Positions 9,029-18,722 of a stretch of 64,000 nt of DNA are shown in pieces. The notes under the pieces were generated by a model that was not told the DNA's origin, did no database searches, and saw nothing but the letters and a program-made list of their open reading frames with translations. The DNA comes from a beta proteobacterium AAP51 (GTDB taxonomy: Bacteria > Pseudomonadota > Gammaproteobacteria > Burkholderiales > Burkholderiaceae_C). The position numbers and the translations under genes were made by a program. Each line of letters starts with the position of its first letter. The first letter of the stretch is position 1. The DNA is taken from assembly GCA_001295905.1 (NCBI GenBank), contig LJHT01000036.1:62001-126000 (forward strand), read 5' to 3'.

Positions 9029-10177
9029 ATGGCCCGCATCCTCTACCTGACCCAGATCGACATCGAAGACGGCGCCGTGCGCCTGCTGCCCGAGGAATGC
9101 CAGCGCACGGGCATGCGCCGGCCGCTCATCGTCACCGACGCCGGCGTGCGTGCGGCAGGCGTGCTGCAGCAGGCGCTGGACGCCCTGAACGGCCTGCCGC
9201 ACGCGGTGTTCGACGCCACGCCCAGCAACCCCACCGAGGCGGCCGTGCGCAACGCGGTGGCGCTGTACCGGCGCGAGGGCTGCGACGGCCTGGTGGCCGT
9301 GGGCGGCGGCAGCAGCATCGACCTGGCCAAGGGCGTGGCCATCGCCGCCACCCACCCGGGCCCGCTGGCCACCTACGCCACCATCGAAGGCGGCAGCGCG
9401 AAGATCACCGCGGCCGTGCCGCCGCTGATTGCCGTGCCCACCACCGCCGGCACCGGCAGCGAGGTGGCGCGCGGCGCCATCGTCATCGTCGACGACGGCC
9501 GCAAGCTGGGCTTCCACAGCTGGCACCTGATGCCCAAGGCGGCCTTGCTGGACCCCGGGCTCACGGTCGGCCTGCCCCCCCTGCTGACGGCCGCCACCGG
9601 CATGGACGCCATCGCCCATTGCATGGAAACCTTCATGGCCCACGCCGTGAACCCGCCGGCCGATGGCATCGCGCTGGACGGCCTGGCACGCGGCTGGGCC
9701 CACATCGAACGCGCCACGCGCAACGGCCAGGACCGCGAGGCGCGCTGGCAGATGCTGAGCGCCAGCATGCAGGGCGCCATGGCCTTCCAGAAGGGGCTGG
9801 GCTGCGTGCATTCGCTCAGCCACAGCCTGGGCGGCGTGAACCCGCGCCTGCACCACGGCACGCTGAACGCGATGTTCCTGCCCGCGGTGCTGCGCTTCAA
9901 TGCGCAGGCGCCTTCCATCCAGGCCGAGCAGCGCTTGCAGCGCATGGCCCACGCCATGGGCCTGCCCGGCTGCGACAGCCAGGGCACCGAAGTGGCCGAG
10001 GCCGTGCTGGCGATGAACGCGCGCCTGGGGCTGCCCAGCGGCCTGCGCGAGCTGGGCGTGCACGAGGACCTCTTCGAACGTGTCATCGATGGCGCGCTGG
10101 CCGACCACTGCCACAAGACCAACCCGCGCCTCGCCAGCCGCGACGACTACCGCGCGATGCTGCACGCGGCGATGTAG
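9029..10177 (+). CDS. Iron-containing (group III) alcohol dehydrogenase
   Basis: A 382-residue NAD(P)-dependent dehydrogenase. The nucleotide-binding motif GGGSS is at 92-96, the family motif PTTAGTGSE lies near 137-145, and the metal ligands D193, H197, H261 and H275 are all present (DAIAH, HSLSH, HHGTLN). Relatives act on 4-hydroxybutyrate, butanol or maleylacetate; the substrate here cannot be fixed. A 4-hydroxybutyrate role would fit GABA metabolism elsewhere in the window, but the gene is 8 kb away and transcribed alone. Confidence 0.9.
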   Translation: MARILYLTQIDIEDGAVRLLPEECQRTGMRRPLIVTDAGVRAAGVLQQALDALNGLPHAVFDATPSNPTEAAVRNAVALYRREGCDGLVAVGGGSSIDLAKGVAIAATHPGPLATYATIEGGSAKITAAVPPLIAVPTTAGTGSEVARGAIVIVDDGRKLGFHSWHLMPKAALLDPGLTVGLPPLLTAATGMDAIAHCMETFMAHAVNPPADGIALDGLARGWAHIERATRNGQDREARWQMLSASMQGAMAFQKGLGCVHSLSHSLGGVNPRLHHGTLNAMFLPAVLRFNAQAPSIQAEQRLQRMAHAMGLPGCDSQGTEVAEAVLAMNARLGLPSGLRELGVHEDLFERVIDGALADHCHKTNPRLASRDDYRAMLHAAM

Positions 10178-10208
10178 GCGCCACGCGGCTGCAGTGCCAC
10201 GGGCGGGC

Positions 10209-10241
10209 TGCAGCCTGTCGCCACCGCGTGCAGCCTGTCGC
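10209..10241 (+). repeat. Direct repeat upstream of the GntR-ABC operon
   Basis: TGCAGCCTGTCGC occurs at 10209-10221 and again at 10229-10241, a 20-bp period or about two helical turns. A related GCTGCAG lies a little further upstream. The spacing suits a protein binding on one face of the DNA, but no regulator is known. Confidence 0.45.
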
Positions 10242-10274
10242 ACGGCACAAGACGCGCCCGGGGGGTCCTTGATA

Positions 10275-10300
10275 TGGTGTGCTACATCACCAACACACCA
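10275..10300. promoter_or_regulatory. Inverted-repeat operator candidate for the YtrA-type regulator
   Basis: TGGTGTG (10275-10281) and CACACCA (10294-10300) are perfect inverted arms with a 12-nt centre, ending 11 nt before the start codon of the GntR-family gene. Autoregulation through an operator next to the regulator gene is typical of YtrA-type repressors. Binding is inferred. Confidence 0.5.
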
Positions 10301-10311
10301 GCAGGCGCCCC

Positions 10312-10661
10312 ATGCAGACCTGGGATGACAGACAACCGATCTACCAGCAGCTGGCCGACATGCTGGCCGCGCAGTTGCTCGACGGCGAACCGGGCGAAGG
10401 CGCGGCCATGCCTTCGGTGCGCACGCTGGCCAGCCGCTACCTGCTGAACCCGCTGACCGTCAACCGCGCCCTGCAGGCGCTGGGTGACGAAGGTTTGCTG
10501 GAGAACCGCCGCGGCATGGGGCTCTATGTCACCCCCGGCGCCCGCGAGCGGCTGCGCGCCGCCGAGCGCGACCGTTTCCTGCACACCGAATGGCCCCGGC
10601 TGCGCGAACGCCTGCGCCGCCTGGGCATCACCGCACAACAACTGAACTGGGAGGAGCGTTG

Positions 10662-10662
<1 letters not shown>
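10312..10662 (+). CDS. GntR-family (YtrA subfamily) transcriptional regulator
   Basis: A 116-residue repressor with the winged helix-turn-helix of GntR proteins (PIYQQLADML, MPSVRTLASRYLLNPLTVNRAL) and only a short helical C-terminal part, the mark of the YtrA subfamily that controls neighbouring ABC transporters. Its TGA overlaps the ATG of the ATPase gene by one base, so it heads an operon with the two transporter genes. YtrA members often respond to cell-wall antibiotics; the inducer here is unknown. Confidence 0.9.
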
Positions 10663-11573
<911 letters not shown>

Positions 11574-11585
11574 AGGCCCGCTGCC

Positions 11586-12494
11586 ATGAACAAACTCATT
11601 CCTCTGCTGCAGCGCGAATGGCTGCAATACCGCTTCGGCTGGGCCTTGATGGTGGCCGTGCCGCTGGGCGTGGCCTTGCTGCTGCTGGCCTTCGGCGAGA
11701 TCCAGATCGGGCAGGAGGCCGCAAAGACCGTCGGCAGCAAGCTGGCGCCGCTGCTCACAGTGGCCTCGCTGGCGGGCAGTGCGGTGACGCTCTTTCTCAT
11801 CGCCTGCTTCACCTCCATCATCATCGTCGCGGGCATGGCCCGGCGCGACCACAGCGATCGTTCCGTGGAGTTCTGGCTCTCGCTGCCGGCCACCCACAGC
11901 GCGAGCCTGGCCGCACCGCTGCTGGTGCACCTGCTGCTCGTGCCGGCGGCGGCGCTGCTGGCCGGGCTGGCCGGCGGGCTGCTGGTGTCGCTGGTGGTGG
12001 TAGCGCGGGTGGTGGGGGTGGGCGAATGGTTCGCCATGCCCTGGCTGGACCTGCTGCCCGCCGTGGGCGCCCTGACGGCGCGCATGCTCGCCGGGCTGCC
12101 GCTGGCGATGCTGTGGCTGTCGCCGCTGATCCTGCTGGTGGTGCTGCTGTCGGCCTGGTTCCGCAGCTGGTCGTGGGTGATTCTCGGCGTGGGCATCGGC
12201 CTGGGCAGCCAGCTGTTGAAGCAGCTGTTCGGTCAGCCCTTCCTGTCCGACGTGACGCTGGCCCTGCTGAAGCAGGCAGGCAATGCCCTGGTGTATGCCG
12301 ATTCGGAGTTCAAGATGGGCGGCAGCGACGGCGTCGAGCGCCTCAGCGCCCTGCCCGCCTGGGCCTGGCACGACTTCGTGATGGCCCTGCGCGAACTGCC
12401 TTCGCCGCTGCTGCTGGGCGGGCTGCTCTTCGCCGGTGGCTGCTTCTACCTGCTGGTGCTGTGGCGCGAACGCGGTGCCGGCGCGGCCGGTTGA
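11586..12494 (+). CDS. ABC transporter permease
   Basis: A 302-residue integral membrane protein with about six hydrophobic segments, for example around residues 20-36, 58-85, 110-140 and 170-200. It lacks recognisable catalytic motifs, as expected for an ABC-2-like permease. The first cytoplasmic helix, LIPLLQREWLQYRF, is typical of these subunits. It is the last gene of the GntR-ATPase-permease operon and probably exports or detoxifies an unknown compound. Confidence 0.88.
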   Translation: MNKLIPLLQREWLQYRFGWALMVAVPLGVALLLLAFGEIQIGQEAAKTVGSKLAPLLTVASLAGSAVTLFLIACFTSIIIVAGMARRDHSDRSVEFWLSLPATHSASLAAPLLVHLLLVPAAALLAGLAGGLLVSLVVVARVVGVGEWFAMPWLDLLPAVGALTARMLAGLPLAMLWLSPLILLVVLLSAWFRSWSWVILGVGIGLGSQLLKQLFGQPFLSDVTLALLKQAGNALVYADSEFKMGGSDGVERLSALPAWAWHDFVMALRELPSPLLLGGLLFAGGCFYLLVLWRERGAGAAG

Positions 12495-12501
12495 ACCCGC
12501 A

Positions 12502-12550
12502 GCTCGCGTGCACAAAAAGGGGGTTGTCCGGAAGCAGCCCCCGCGCGAGC
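12502..12550 (+). terminator. Nested hairpin after the ABC operon
   Basis: Outer arms GCTCGCG (12502-12508) and CGCGAGC (12544-12550) enclose inner arms GGGGG (12519-12523) and CCCCC (12538-12542). It follows the permease stop by a few bases and may end the operon transcript, although there is no poly-U run, so it could instead be a leader structure of the next gene. Confidence 0.4.
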
Positions 12551-12551
12551 A

Positions 12552-12580
12552 TGTAAGCTTGCTGTCAATGCAAGCTGACA
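12552..12580. promoter_or_regulatory. 29-bp imperfect palindrome upstream of the response regulator
   Basis: Two 11-nt arms (12552-12562 and 12570-12580) match with one mismatch around a 7-nt centre; the core arms are AGCTTGC and GCAAGCT. An alternative ATG at 12568 falls inside it, which favours the ATG at 12595 as the true start. It looks like an operator, perhaps for the response regulator itself. Confidence 0.45.
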
Positions 12581-12594
12581 ACCCCGCCCTCACC

Positions 12595-13272
12595 ATGCTG
12601 CCGAAGACCCTTGCCGTCGTCGAAGACGACCCCGACTTCTCCGAGTTCCTGGCGCAGTACCTGCAAGGCCGCGGCATCCAGGTTCGTGCTTTCAGCGACA
12701 GCAGCGACCTGCTGGTGGATGCCGGCGCTTTCGAGTTCGACTTCTACGTGCTCGACCTCACCCTGCCGGGCATCGACGGTGTCGACATGATCAAGCTGCT
12801 GCGGCGCCGCACGCAGGCCGGCATCCTGGTCGTGTCGGGCCGCGTGGCTCCCGATGTCTTCAGCCAGGTCATCACGGCCGGTGCCGACATGCTGCTGGCC
12901 AAGCCGGTGCAGTTCGAGCAGGTGGCGCTGGCCATCGAAGCGGTGCAGCGCCGCGTGGCTTCGGCCAGCCCCGGCGTGGCGCCCTGGAAGCTGGACCGCC
13001 GCGCCCGGCAGCTGGTGGCCCCCGATGGCGTGCACGTCGACCTGAGCGAAGGCGACATGGCGGTGGTGGAGTGTTTCGTGAACGCCGGCGGCGACGCCGT
13101 CACGCGCGAAGCGCTGTGCCAGCGCCTGGGCCTGCCGCCCGATGGCGACAACCTCAACGCCACCATCTACCGCCTGCGCCGGCGCATCGAAAGGGCCACG
13201 CCGGCCGTGGTGCCGCTGCAGTCGAAGTCGCGCGTGGGCTATGTCTTCCGTGCACCGCTGCTGGCGGTGTGA
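12595..13272 (+). CDS. Orphan OmpR-like response regulator
   Basis: A 225-residue regulator with an N-terminal receiver domain and a C-terminal winged-helix DNA-binding domain. The acidic pocket is D11/D12, the phosphoacceptor D54 lies in VLDLTLPGID, and K103 is conserved. The output domain contains LSEGDMAVVECFV and ends with SKSRVGYVF, as in Trans_reg_C proteins, but it is shortened and divergent. No histidine kinase lies next to it, so it is an orphan. An ATG at 12568 would add nine residues but sits inside a palindrome. Confidence 0.82.
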   Translation: MLPKTLAVVEDDPDFSEFLAQYLQGRGIQVRAFSDSSDLLVDAGAFEFDFYVLDLTLPGIDGVDMIKLLRRRTQAGILVVSGRVAPDVFSQVITAGADMLLAKPVQFEQVALAIEAVQRRVASASPGVAPWKLDRRARQLVAPDGVHVDLSEGDMAVVECFVNAGGDAVTREALCQRLGLPPDGDNLNATIYRLRRRIERATPAVVPLQSKSRVGYVFRAPLLAV

Positions 13273-13360
13273 GAAGTCCTGCTCAAGCGGCCCCGCAGGG
13301 CCGGCGTAACCGGGGGTAAACCCTGGGTTGTTGGGGTGGCTGCTCGCATAATCCGCGGCC

Positions 13361-14551
13361 ATGTCGACACCCTCTATCCCCTCTCCTTTTCCCACCCTCG
13401 TCCCGGCTGAACGGGCCCTGCCCGTTTCACGCCCGCGTCGCCGCCTGCTGCTCGCCGCTTCTGCGTCGGTGCTCTCGGCCCCCTGGCTGGGTGCCCGCGC
13501 CAACGCGGCCTGGGTCATCGGCCAGTCGGCGCCGCAAACCGGTGTGCTGGCCGCCTCCAATGCGGAAACCACGGCCGCCGCGCGCCTGTACTTCAGCCAG
13601 TTGAACCAGCGCGGCGGCGTGCACGGGCGGCCCATCGAACTGCTGTCGATGGACGACGCGCAGGACGCCAAGCGCACCGCCGAAAACACGCAGAAGCTGC
13701 TGAACCTGGGCGTGCTCGGCCTGGCGCTGTACCGCACCACGCCTTCGTCGGAAGCAGCCTTGCCGCTGGCGCGCAAGGCCGGTGCGGCCTACATCGGCAC
13801 GCAGGTGGGCCCTTCGCTGCTGTACGACCCCAAGCTCACCGAGGTGTTCAACACCCGCGCGCGCTACAGCGACGAAGTCAGCCGCGCGGTGAACTTCTTC
13901 AAGAACCTGGGCATGACCCGCGTGGCCGCCCTGGTGGCCTCCGATTCCTTCGGCAAGGACGTGATGGCCGGCCTGCGCAGCGCCATGGCCGAGGCCAAGC
14001 TCGAACTGCTGGCCGAAGCGTCCATCGATAACCGCAGTGCCGACGTCACGCAGCAAATCGAACAGCTGCGCAAGGCCAACCCGCAGGTGGTGCTGCTGAT
14101 CAGCAATGCCAAGGCCGCGGCCAGCTTCGTCAACGGCGCACGCGCGCTGGGTTTCAGGCCGACCTTCGTGTCCCTGTCGAACACCAGCTCGGCTTCGTTC
14201 ATCCAGGATCTGGGCAAGGCCGCCGAGGGTGTGGTGGTGACGCAGGTCATGCCCAGCCCCCATGCGGGCCGCGTGCGCGTGGTCAGCGAATTCCGCGAAG
14301 CCGCGGCGCAGCCGCCCGGCGTGCCGGTCTCGCACGCCAGCCTGCAGGGTTATGTGACGGCCAAGTTCATCCACGAGGCCATCCGCCGCGCCGGGCCGGG
14401 CGTGGACCGCGCGGGCCTGGTGGACGCCATCAACCGCGCCAACACCTTCGACCTCGGCGACTTCACGCTGGCCTACCCGCGCGACAGCCGCCAGGGCTCG
14501 CGGCTGGCCGAGCTGACCGTCATCAGCCGCGACGGCCGGTTCATGTACTGA
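13361..14551 (+). CDS. LivK-type ABC transporter substrate-binding protein
   Basis: A 396-residue periplasmic binding protein of the Peripla_BP_6 family. The N-terminus has consecutive arginines (PRRRLLLAASA, residues 25-35) before a hydrophobic stretch and an ANA cleavage site near 49, suggesting twin-arginine or Sec export. The mature part shows GQSAPQTGVLAASNAE and the two-lobe fold. The ligand could be an amino acid, amide or aromatic acid. No permease or ATPase genes accompany it, so it is an orphan binding protein or serves a sensory role. Confidence 0.86.
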   Translation: MSTPSIPSPFPTLVPAERALPVSRPRRRLLLAASASVLSAPWLGARANAAWVIGQSAPQTGVLAASNAETTAAARLYFSQLNQRGGVHGRPIELLSMDDAQDAKRTAENTQKLLNLGVLGLALYRTTPSSEAALPLARKAGAAYIGTQVGPSLLYDPKLTEVFNTRARYSDEVSRAVNFFKNLGMTRVAALVASDSFGKDVMAGLRSAMAEAKLELLAEASIDNRSADVTQQIEQLRKANPQVVLLISNAKAAASFVNGARALGFRPTFVSLSNTSSASFIQDLGKAAEGVVVTQVMPSPHAGRVRVVSEFREAAAQPPGVPVSHASLQGYVTAKFIHEAIRRAGPGVDRAGLVDAINRANTFDLGDFTLAYPRDSRQGSRLAELTVISRDGRFMY

Positions 14552-14559
14552 GCGTGGAC

Positions 14560-14699
14560 GTAGAAGGCTGGAAGGCCTTCTACGCCTCGCGAAGGCCCCA
14601 CGGCAATTTCACGCTGTGGGGCTGAGTCAGGTCGTGCAAGGCCGGAAGGCCTTGCTCGCCTGACGAAGGCCGCACGGCGATTTCACGCCGTGCGGCTGA
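14560..14699. repeat. Tandemly duplicated double-hairpin element
   Basis: Two 66-bp units (14560-14625 and 14634-14699), 54 of 66 bases identical, fill the gap between two convergent genes. Each unit has two stems: in unit 1, 14559-14568 with 14575-14584 and 14595-14604 with 14613-14622; in unit 2, 14636-14643 with 14648-14655 and 14669-14679 with 14686-14696. Several differences between units are compensatory, so pairing is kept. The likely role is bidirectional termination or RNA 3'-end protection for the binding-protein gene and aceA. Confidence 0.75.
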
Positions 14700-14720
14700 T
14701 CGTCAGGCAGCCCGCACGCG

Positions 14721-16019
<1,299 letters not shown>

Positions 16020-16133
16020 GGCGTCTTCTCCAAGGGTTGGCAGGTCAGGGAACTTGAGAGCCGGCCCGGCGGTGGCCGGAACTCGAAATCAACACCCTCA
16101 GCGTAGCCCTGGCAGACCCGGCTGTGAAGACCT

Positions 16134-16151
16134 ATGTCTTATATAAGACAT
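16134..16151. promoter_or_regulatory. 18-bp perfect palindrome in the aceA promoter region
   Basis: ATGTCTTATATAAGACAT at 16134-16151 is a perfect inverted repeat 115 nt upstream of the aceA start, and its centre TTATATAAG could contain the -10 element. GntR-family regulators commonly bind sites of this kind, but the regulator is not identified. Confidence 0.6.
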
Positions 16152-16189
16152 GAGATTGTCTCCATATAAATCAATGACTTGCGTATGTA

Positions 16190-16268
16190 TTCCGCATTAT
16201 GGAAGCATTTTTTTCCGTATGGTGGATTTTGCTGCACTGCAGCGGCGCTGTTTTTCATCATGCGGAAT
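16190..16268. promoter_or_regulatory. Cluster of IclR-like half-sites between aceA and the amidotransferase gene
   Basis: TTCCGCATTATGGAA (16190-16204) and TTCCGTATGGTGGAT (16213-16227) are 15-bp pseudo-palindromes whose starts are 23 bp apart. The inverted half ATGCGGAAT (16260-16268) pairs with ATTCCGCAT (16189-16197). IclR-type regulators bind similar TTCCG-centred sites. The rest of 16020-16305 shows no gene. Confidence 0.4.
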
Positions 16269-16305
16269 CAATGAAGGCCGATGCGAAAACCCACCGGCCA
16301 TGCGC

Positions 16306-17028
16306 TCAGCGCCCCGAAGCCAGGCCCATCCACCGCGCATAGATGCGCCGCGCCAGCGCCTGCTGCACCGGCAGGCGGGCCGGCGTGTCGGCCAGCATGG
16401 GCCCGGGGCGCTGCACGCTGGGGCAGGTGATGGGGTCGAACCAGGCTTCGTCGTTTTCCTGTGCCCAGTAGCGCAGCTTGGCCTCGTCCACTTCCACATG
16501 GAACTGCATGCCCAGGTGCGGCCCCAGCGCAAAGGCCTGGTGCGGGCAGGCGGCGCTGCGGGCCAGCCAGGCCGCCCCGGCGGGCAGGCCGAAGCTTTCG
16601 GCATGCCAGTGGTAGACGTGGTGCTCACCTTCATGGCCGAACCAGGCCAGCGCCTCGGCCTGGGCCTCTGGCGGCGCCTGCACCTGCATCGGCTGCCAGC
16701 CGATTTCCGGCGCCGGCGAAGCCACCACCGCCGCGCCCAGCGCGCGCGCCATCAACTGGCCGCCGAGGCAGTGGCCCAGCGTGGGCACGCCGCTGGCCAC
16801 CGCCTGCAGGAACAGCGCCTCGGCCCGGCGCAGCGAAGGCAGGTCGTCGTTGGCGCTCATCTCGCCGCCCAAGATGGCCAGCGCGCCGTAGGGGGCCAGG
16901 CTTGCGGGAAAGGCTTGCCCGGCCTCGGTGTTGAAGACCTCGTGCGCCAGGCCTTCGGTCTGCAACCACTGCTGCAGGTAGGCCGGGCCGTCGGTGTTCA
17001 GGTGCTGCAGGATCAGGACGGGTTTCAT
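16306..17028 (-). CDS. Class I glutamine amidotransferase-like protein
   Basis: A 240-residue protein with the GATase1 fold. The nucleophile elbow is GHCLGGQ with C87 and the catalytic histidine-glutamate pair is in QFHVEVDE. It stands alone, with no synthase domain attached. Such proteins are often named GMP synthase-like, but they can hydrolyse gamma-glutamyl amides. The neighbouring polyamine genes, starting with the divergent speB 95 nt away, make a gamma-glutamyl substrate possible; this is only contextual. Confidence 0.85.
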   Translation of the reverse strand: MKPVLILQHLNTDGPAYLQQWLQTEGLAHEVFNTEAGQAFPASLAPYGALAILGGEMSANDDLPSLRRAEALFLQAVASGVPTLGHCLGGQLMARALGAAVVASPAPEIGWQPMQVQAPPEAQAEALAWFGHEGEHHVYHWHAESFGLPAGAAWLARSAACPHQAFALGPHLGMQFHVEVDEAKLRYWAQENDEAWFDPITCPSVQRPGPMLADTPARLPVQQALARRIYARWMGLASGR

Positions 17029-17123
17029 GAGCGGGGCGCCGGCGGTGGGCTCTCTATGATGAGCCCGCAGTGTGCAACCCGCCGCGCAGGCCGCGGCCCC
17101 TTTCCGTCGAAGAGCAGCCCCGC

Positions 17124-18059
17124 ATGACCGCCTTTGCCTACCTTTCAGACACCGGTTTTCTCAAGTGCGGCGCCCCCGGCGCCGGCACGCCTTTCGCCGT
17201 GGCCGGCGTGGCCTGGGACGGCAGCACCACCAACCGCCCGGGCGCGCGCATGGGGCCGCGCGCCATCCGCACGGCCAGCCACATGCTGTGCGACGGCACG
17301 CACCCGCACTTCAACCTCAGCCCGATGGGCCTGCTGGGCGATGTGGGCGACTTGCCCCTGCCCAACACCTCGCTGGAAGGCCTGCGAACCGCGCTGCAGC
17401 CGCTGGCGGCGCAGCTCATCGGCCGCTACCACCTGGCCTGGCTGGGTGGCGACCACTCCATCACGCTGCCGCTGCTGCGCGAGTACCGCCAACAACTCGG
17501 CCGCCCGCTGGCCGTCATCCATTTCGACGCGCACTGCGACACCTGGAGCGACCACTTCGGCGAACCCAGCGGCCACGGCACCTGGGTGTATGAAGCGATG
17601 CAGGAAGGCCTGGTCATCGACGCATGCTTCACCCAGCTGGGCATACGCTCGGCCGGCGAGCGAGAGGCGCGCGAGTACGTCGCCACGCGCGGCGGGCAGA
17701 TCTTCACCGCGCGGGCCCTGCGCGGCCTGGAAAGCCCGGCACAGCTGGCCCCGGTGCTGCAGGCCATCCGCCAGCGCCTGGCCGAGCATGGCGATCCGCC
17801 GGTTTACCTCAGCCTCGACATCGACTGCCTCGACCCCGCCTACGCCCCCGGCACCGGCACGCCCGAGCCGGGCGGCATGAGCAGCAACCAGGTGCTCACC
17901 GTGCTGGAAGAACTGGCCGACCTGCCCTTCGTGGGCATGGACTGCGTGGAAGTGGCCCCGCCCTACGACCACGCCGAACTCACCAGCCAGGCCGCGGCGC
18001 ACTTCGTCTGGACCTACCTCTGCGGGCAGGCCGCGAAGCTGCCGGTCTCGGGCGCCTGA
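17124..18059 (+). CDS. speB: Agmatinase-type ureohydrolase
   Basis: A 311-residue member of the arginase/agmatinase family, which releases urea from a guanidino compound. Manganese ligands are seen in GGDHSIT (H111), DAHCDTW (D135, H137, D139) and SLDIDCLDPAYAPG. Agmatine to putrescine would fit the adjoining putrescine genes. Guanidinobutyrase or a related activity cannot be excluded, since these enzymes share the motifs. The ATG at 17124 was chosen over an upstream in-frame start because it sits at the conserved N-terminus. It opens the polyamine island. Confidence 0.88.
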   Translation: MTAFAYLSDTGFLKCGAPGAGTPFAVAGVAWDGSTTNRPGARMGPRAIRTASHMLCDGTHPHFNLSPMGLLGDVGDLPLPNTSLEGLRTALQPLAAQLIGRYHLAWLGGDHSITLPLLREYRQQLGRPLAVIHFDAHCDTWSDHFGEPSGHGTWVYEAMQEGLVIDACFTQLGIRSAGEREAREYVATRGGQIFTARALRGLESPAQLAPVLQAIRQRLAEHGDPPVYLSLDIDCLDPAYAPGTGTPEPGGMSSNQVLTVLEELADLPFVGMDCVEVAPPYDHAELTSQAAAHFVWTYLCGQAAKLPVSGA

Positions 18060-18084
18060 GCGACTCGCGGCCCGTGCAGCAGGA

Positions 18085-18564
18085 CTAGACCGGCAGGGCC
18101 GTCGTCTTCTTCACCGTGCGCAGCACCAGCATGGAGTTGCTGCGCACCACGCCGGGCAGGCGCGGCAGCACTTCGGTGTGAAAGCGTTCCAGGTCTTCGG
18201 CGTCGCGGTAGGCGAAGCGCACCAAGTAGTCGTTCGCACCGGCCACGTAAACGCAGTCCAGAATCTCCGGCGTTTCGCGCACCGCACGCTCGAAGGCTTC
18301 GAGCTGGGCGGTCTGCGTGCTCTCCAGGTTGATGATGGTGTAGCTGGTGCCGTGGCGCCCCACCGCCTTGGGGTTCAGCAAGGCCACGTAGTGGCTGATG
18401 ACGCCGCTGTCTTCCAGCGCCTTCACGCGCCGCAGGCAGGCGCTGGGCGACAGGTGCACCCGCGCCGCCAGCGCCTGGTTGGAAAGCCGGCCGTCGGCCT
18501 GCAGCTCGGTGAGGATGGCGCGGTCTATCGCATCCAGTTGCAGCTCTGGGGTTCTGGTTGGCAT
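18085..18564 (-). CDS. Lrp/AsnC-family transcriptional regulator
   Basis: A 159-residue regulator with an N-terminal helix-turn-helix (LDAIDRAILTELQADGRLSN, then LSPSACLRRVKALEDSGVI) and a C-terminal RAM ligand-binding domain. It is divergent from the aminotransferase gene, with 158 nt between starts, a common arrangement for a local Lrp-type activator that senses an amino acid or amine. The likely targets are the rightward polyamine operon and itself. Confidence 0.92.
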   Translation of the reverse strand: MPTRTPELQLDAIDRAILTELQADGRLSNQALAARVHLSPSACLRRVKALEDSGVISHYVALLNPKAVGRHGTSYTIINLESTQTAQLEAFERAVRETPEILDCVYVAGANDYLVRFAYRDAEDLERFHTEVLPRLPGVVRSNSMLVLRTVKKTTALPV

Positions 18565-18652
18565 GGGCTTGTGTGCGGCAGCGGTTTCGCCGCATTATCT
18601 TGCGTGGGCGCGGGTACACCCGGGCCCCATAGGCATGCACATTGCGCGTGCC

Positions 18653-18674
18653 GCTGTCTAGACTGCGCGACAGC
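18653..18674. promoter_or_regulatory. Candidate Lrp-type operator between the divergent genes
   Basis: GCTGTC (18653-18658) and GACAGC (18669-18674) form an inverted repeat with a 10-nt spacer, partly overlapping the smaller palindrome GTCTAGAC (18656-18663). It lies about 50 nt before the aminotransferase start. Assignment to the neighbouring Lrp regulator is a guess from position. Confidence 0.3.
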
Positions 18675-18722
18675 CGTGCACGCACAGCCTGCCCGTCAGC
18701 CCCACCCACCCCGGAGCCCGCC

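Noticed and set aside
12568-13272. Longer start (ATG at 12568) for the response regulator
   Set aside because: It falls inside a strong palindrome and adds nine non-conserved residues ahead of the receiver fold.
14560-14699. Insertion sequence remnant
   Set aside because: No transposase fragment, terminal inverted repeats of IS type or target duplication was seen; the paired stems explain the sequence better.
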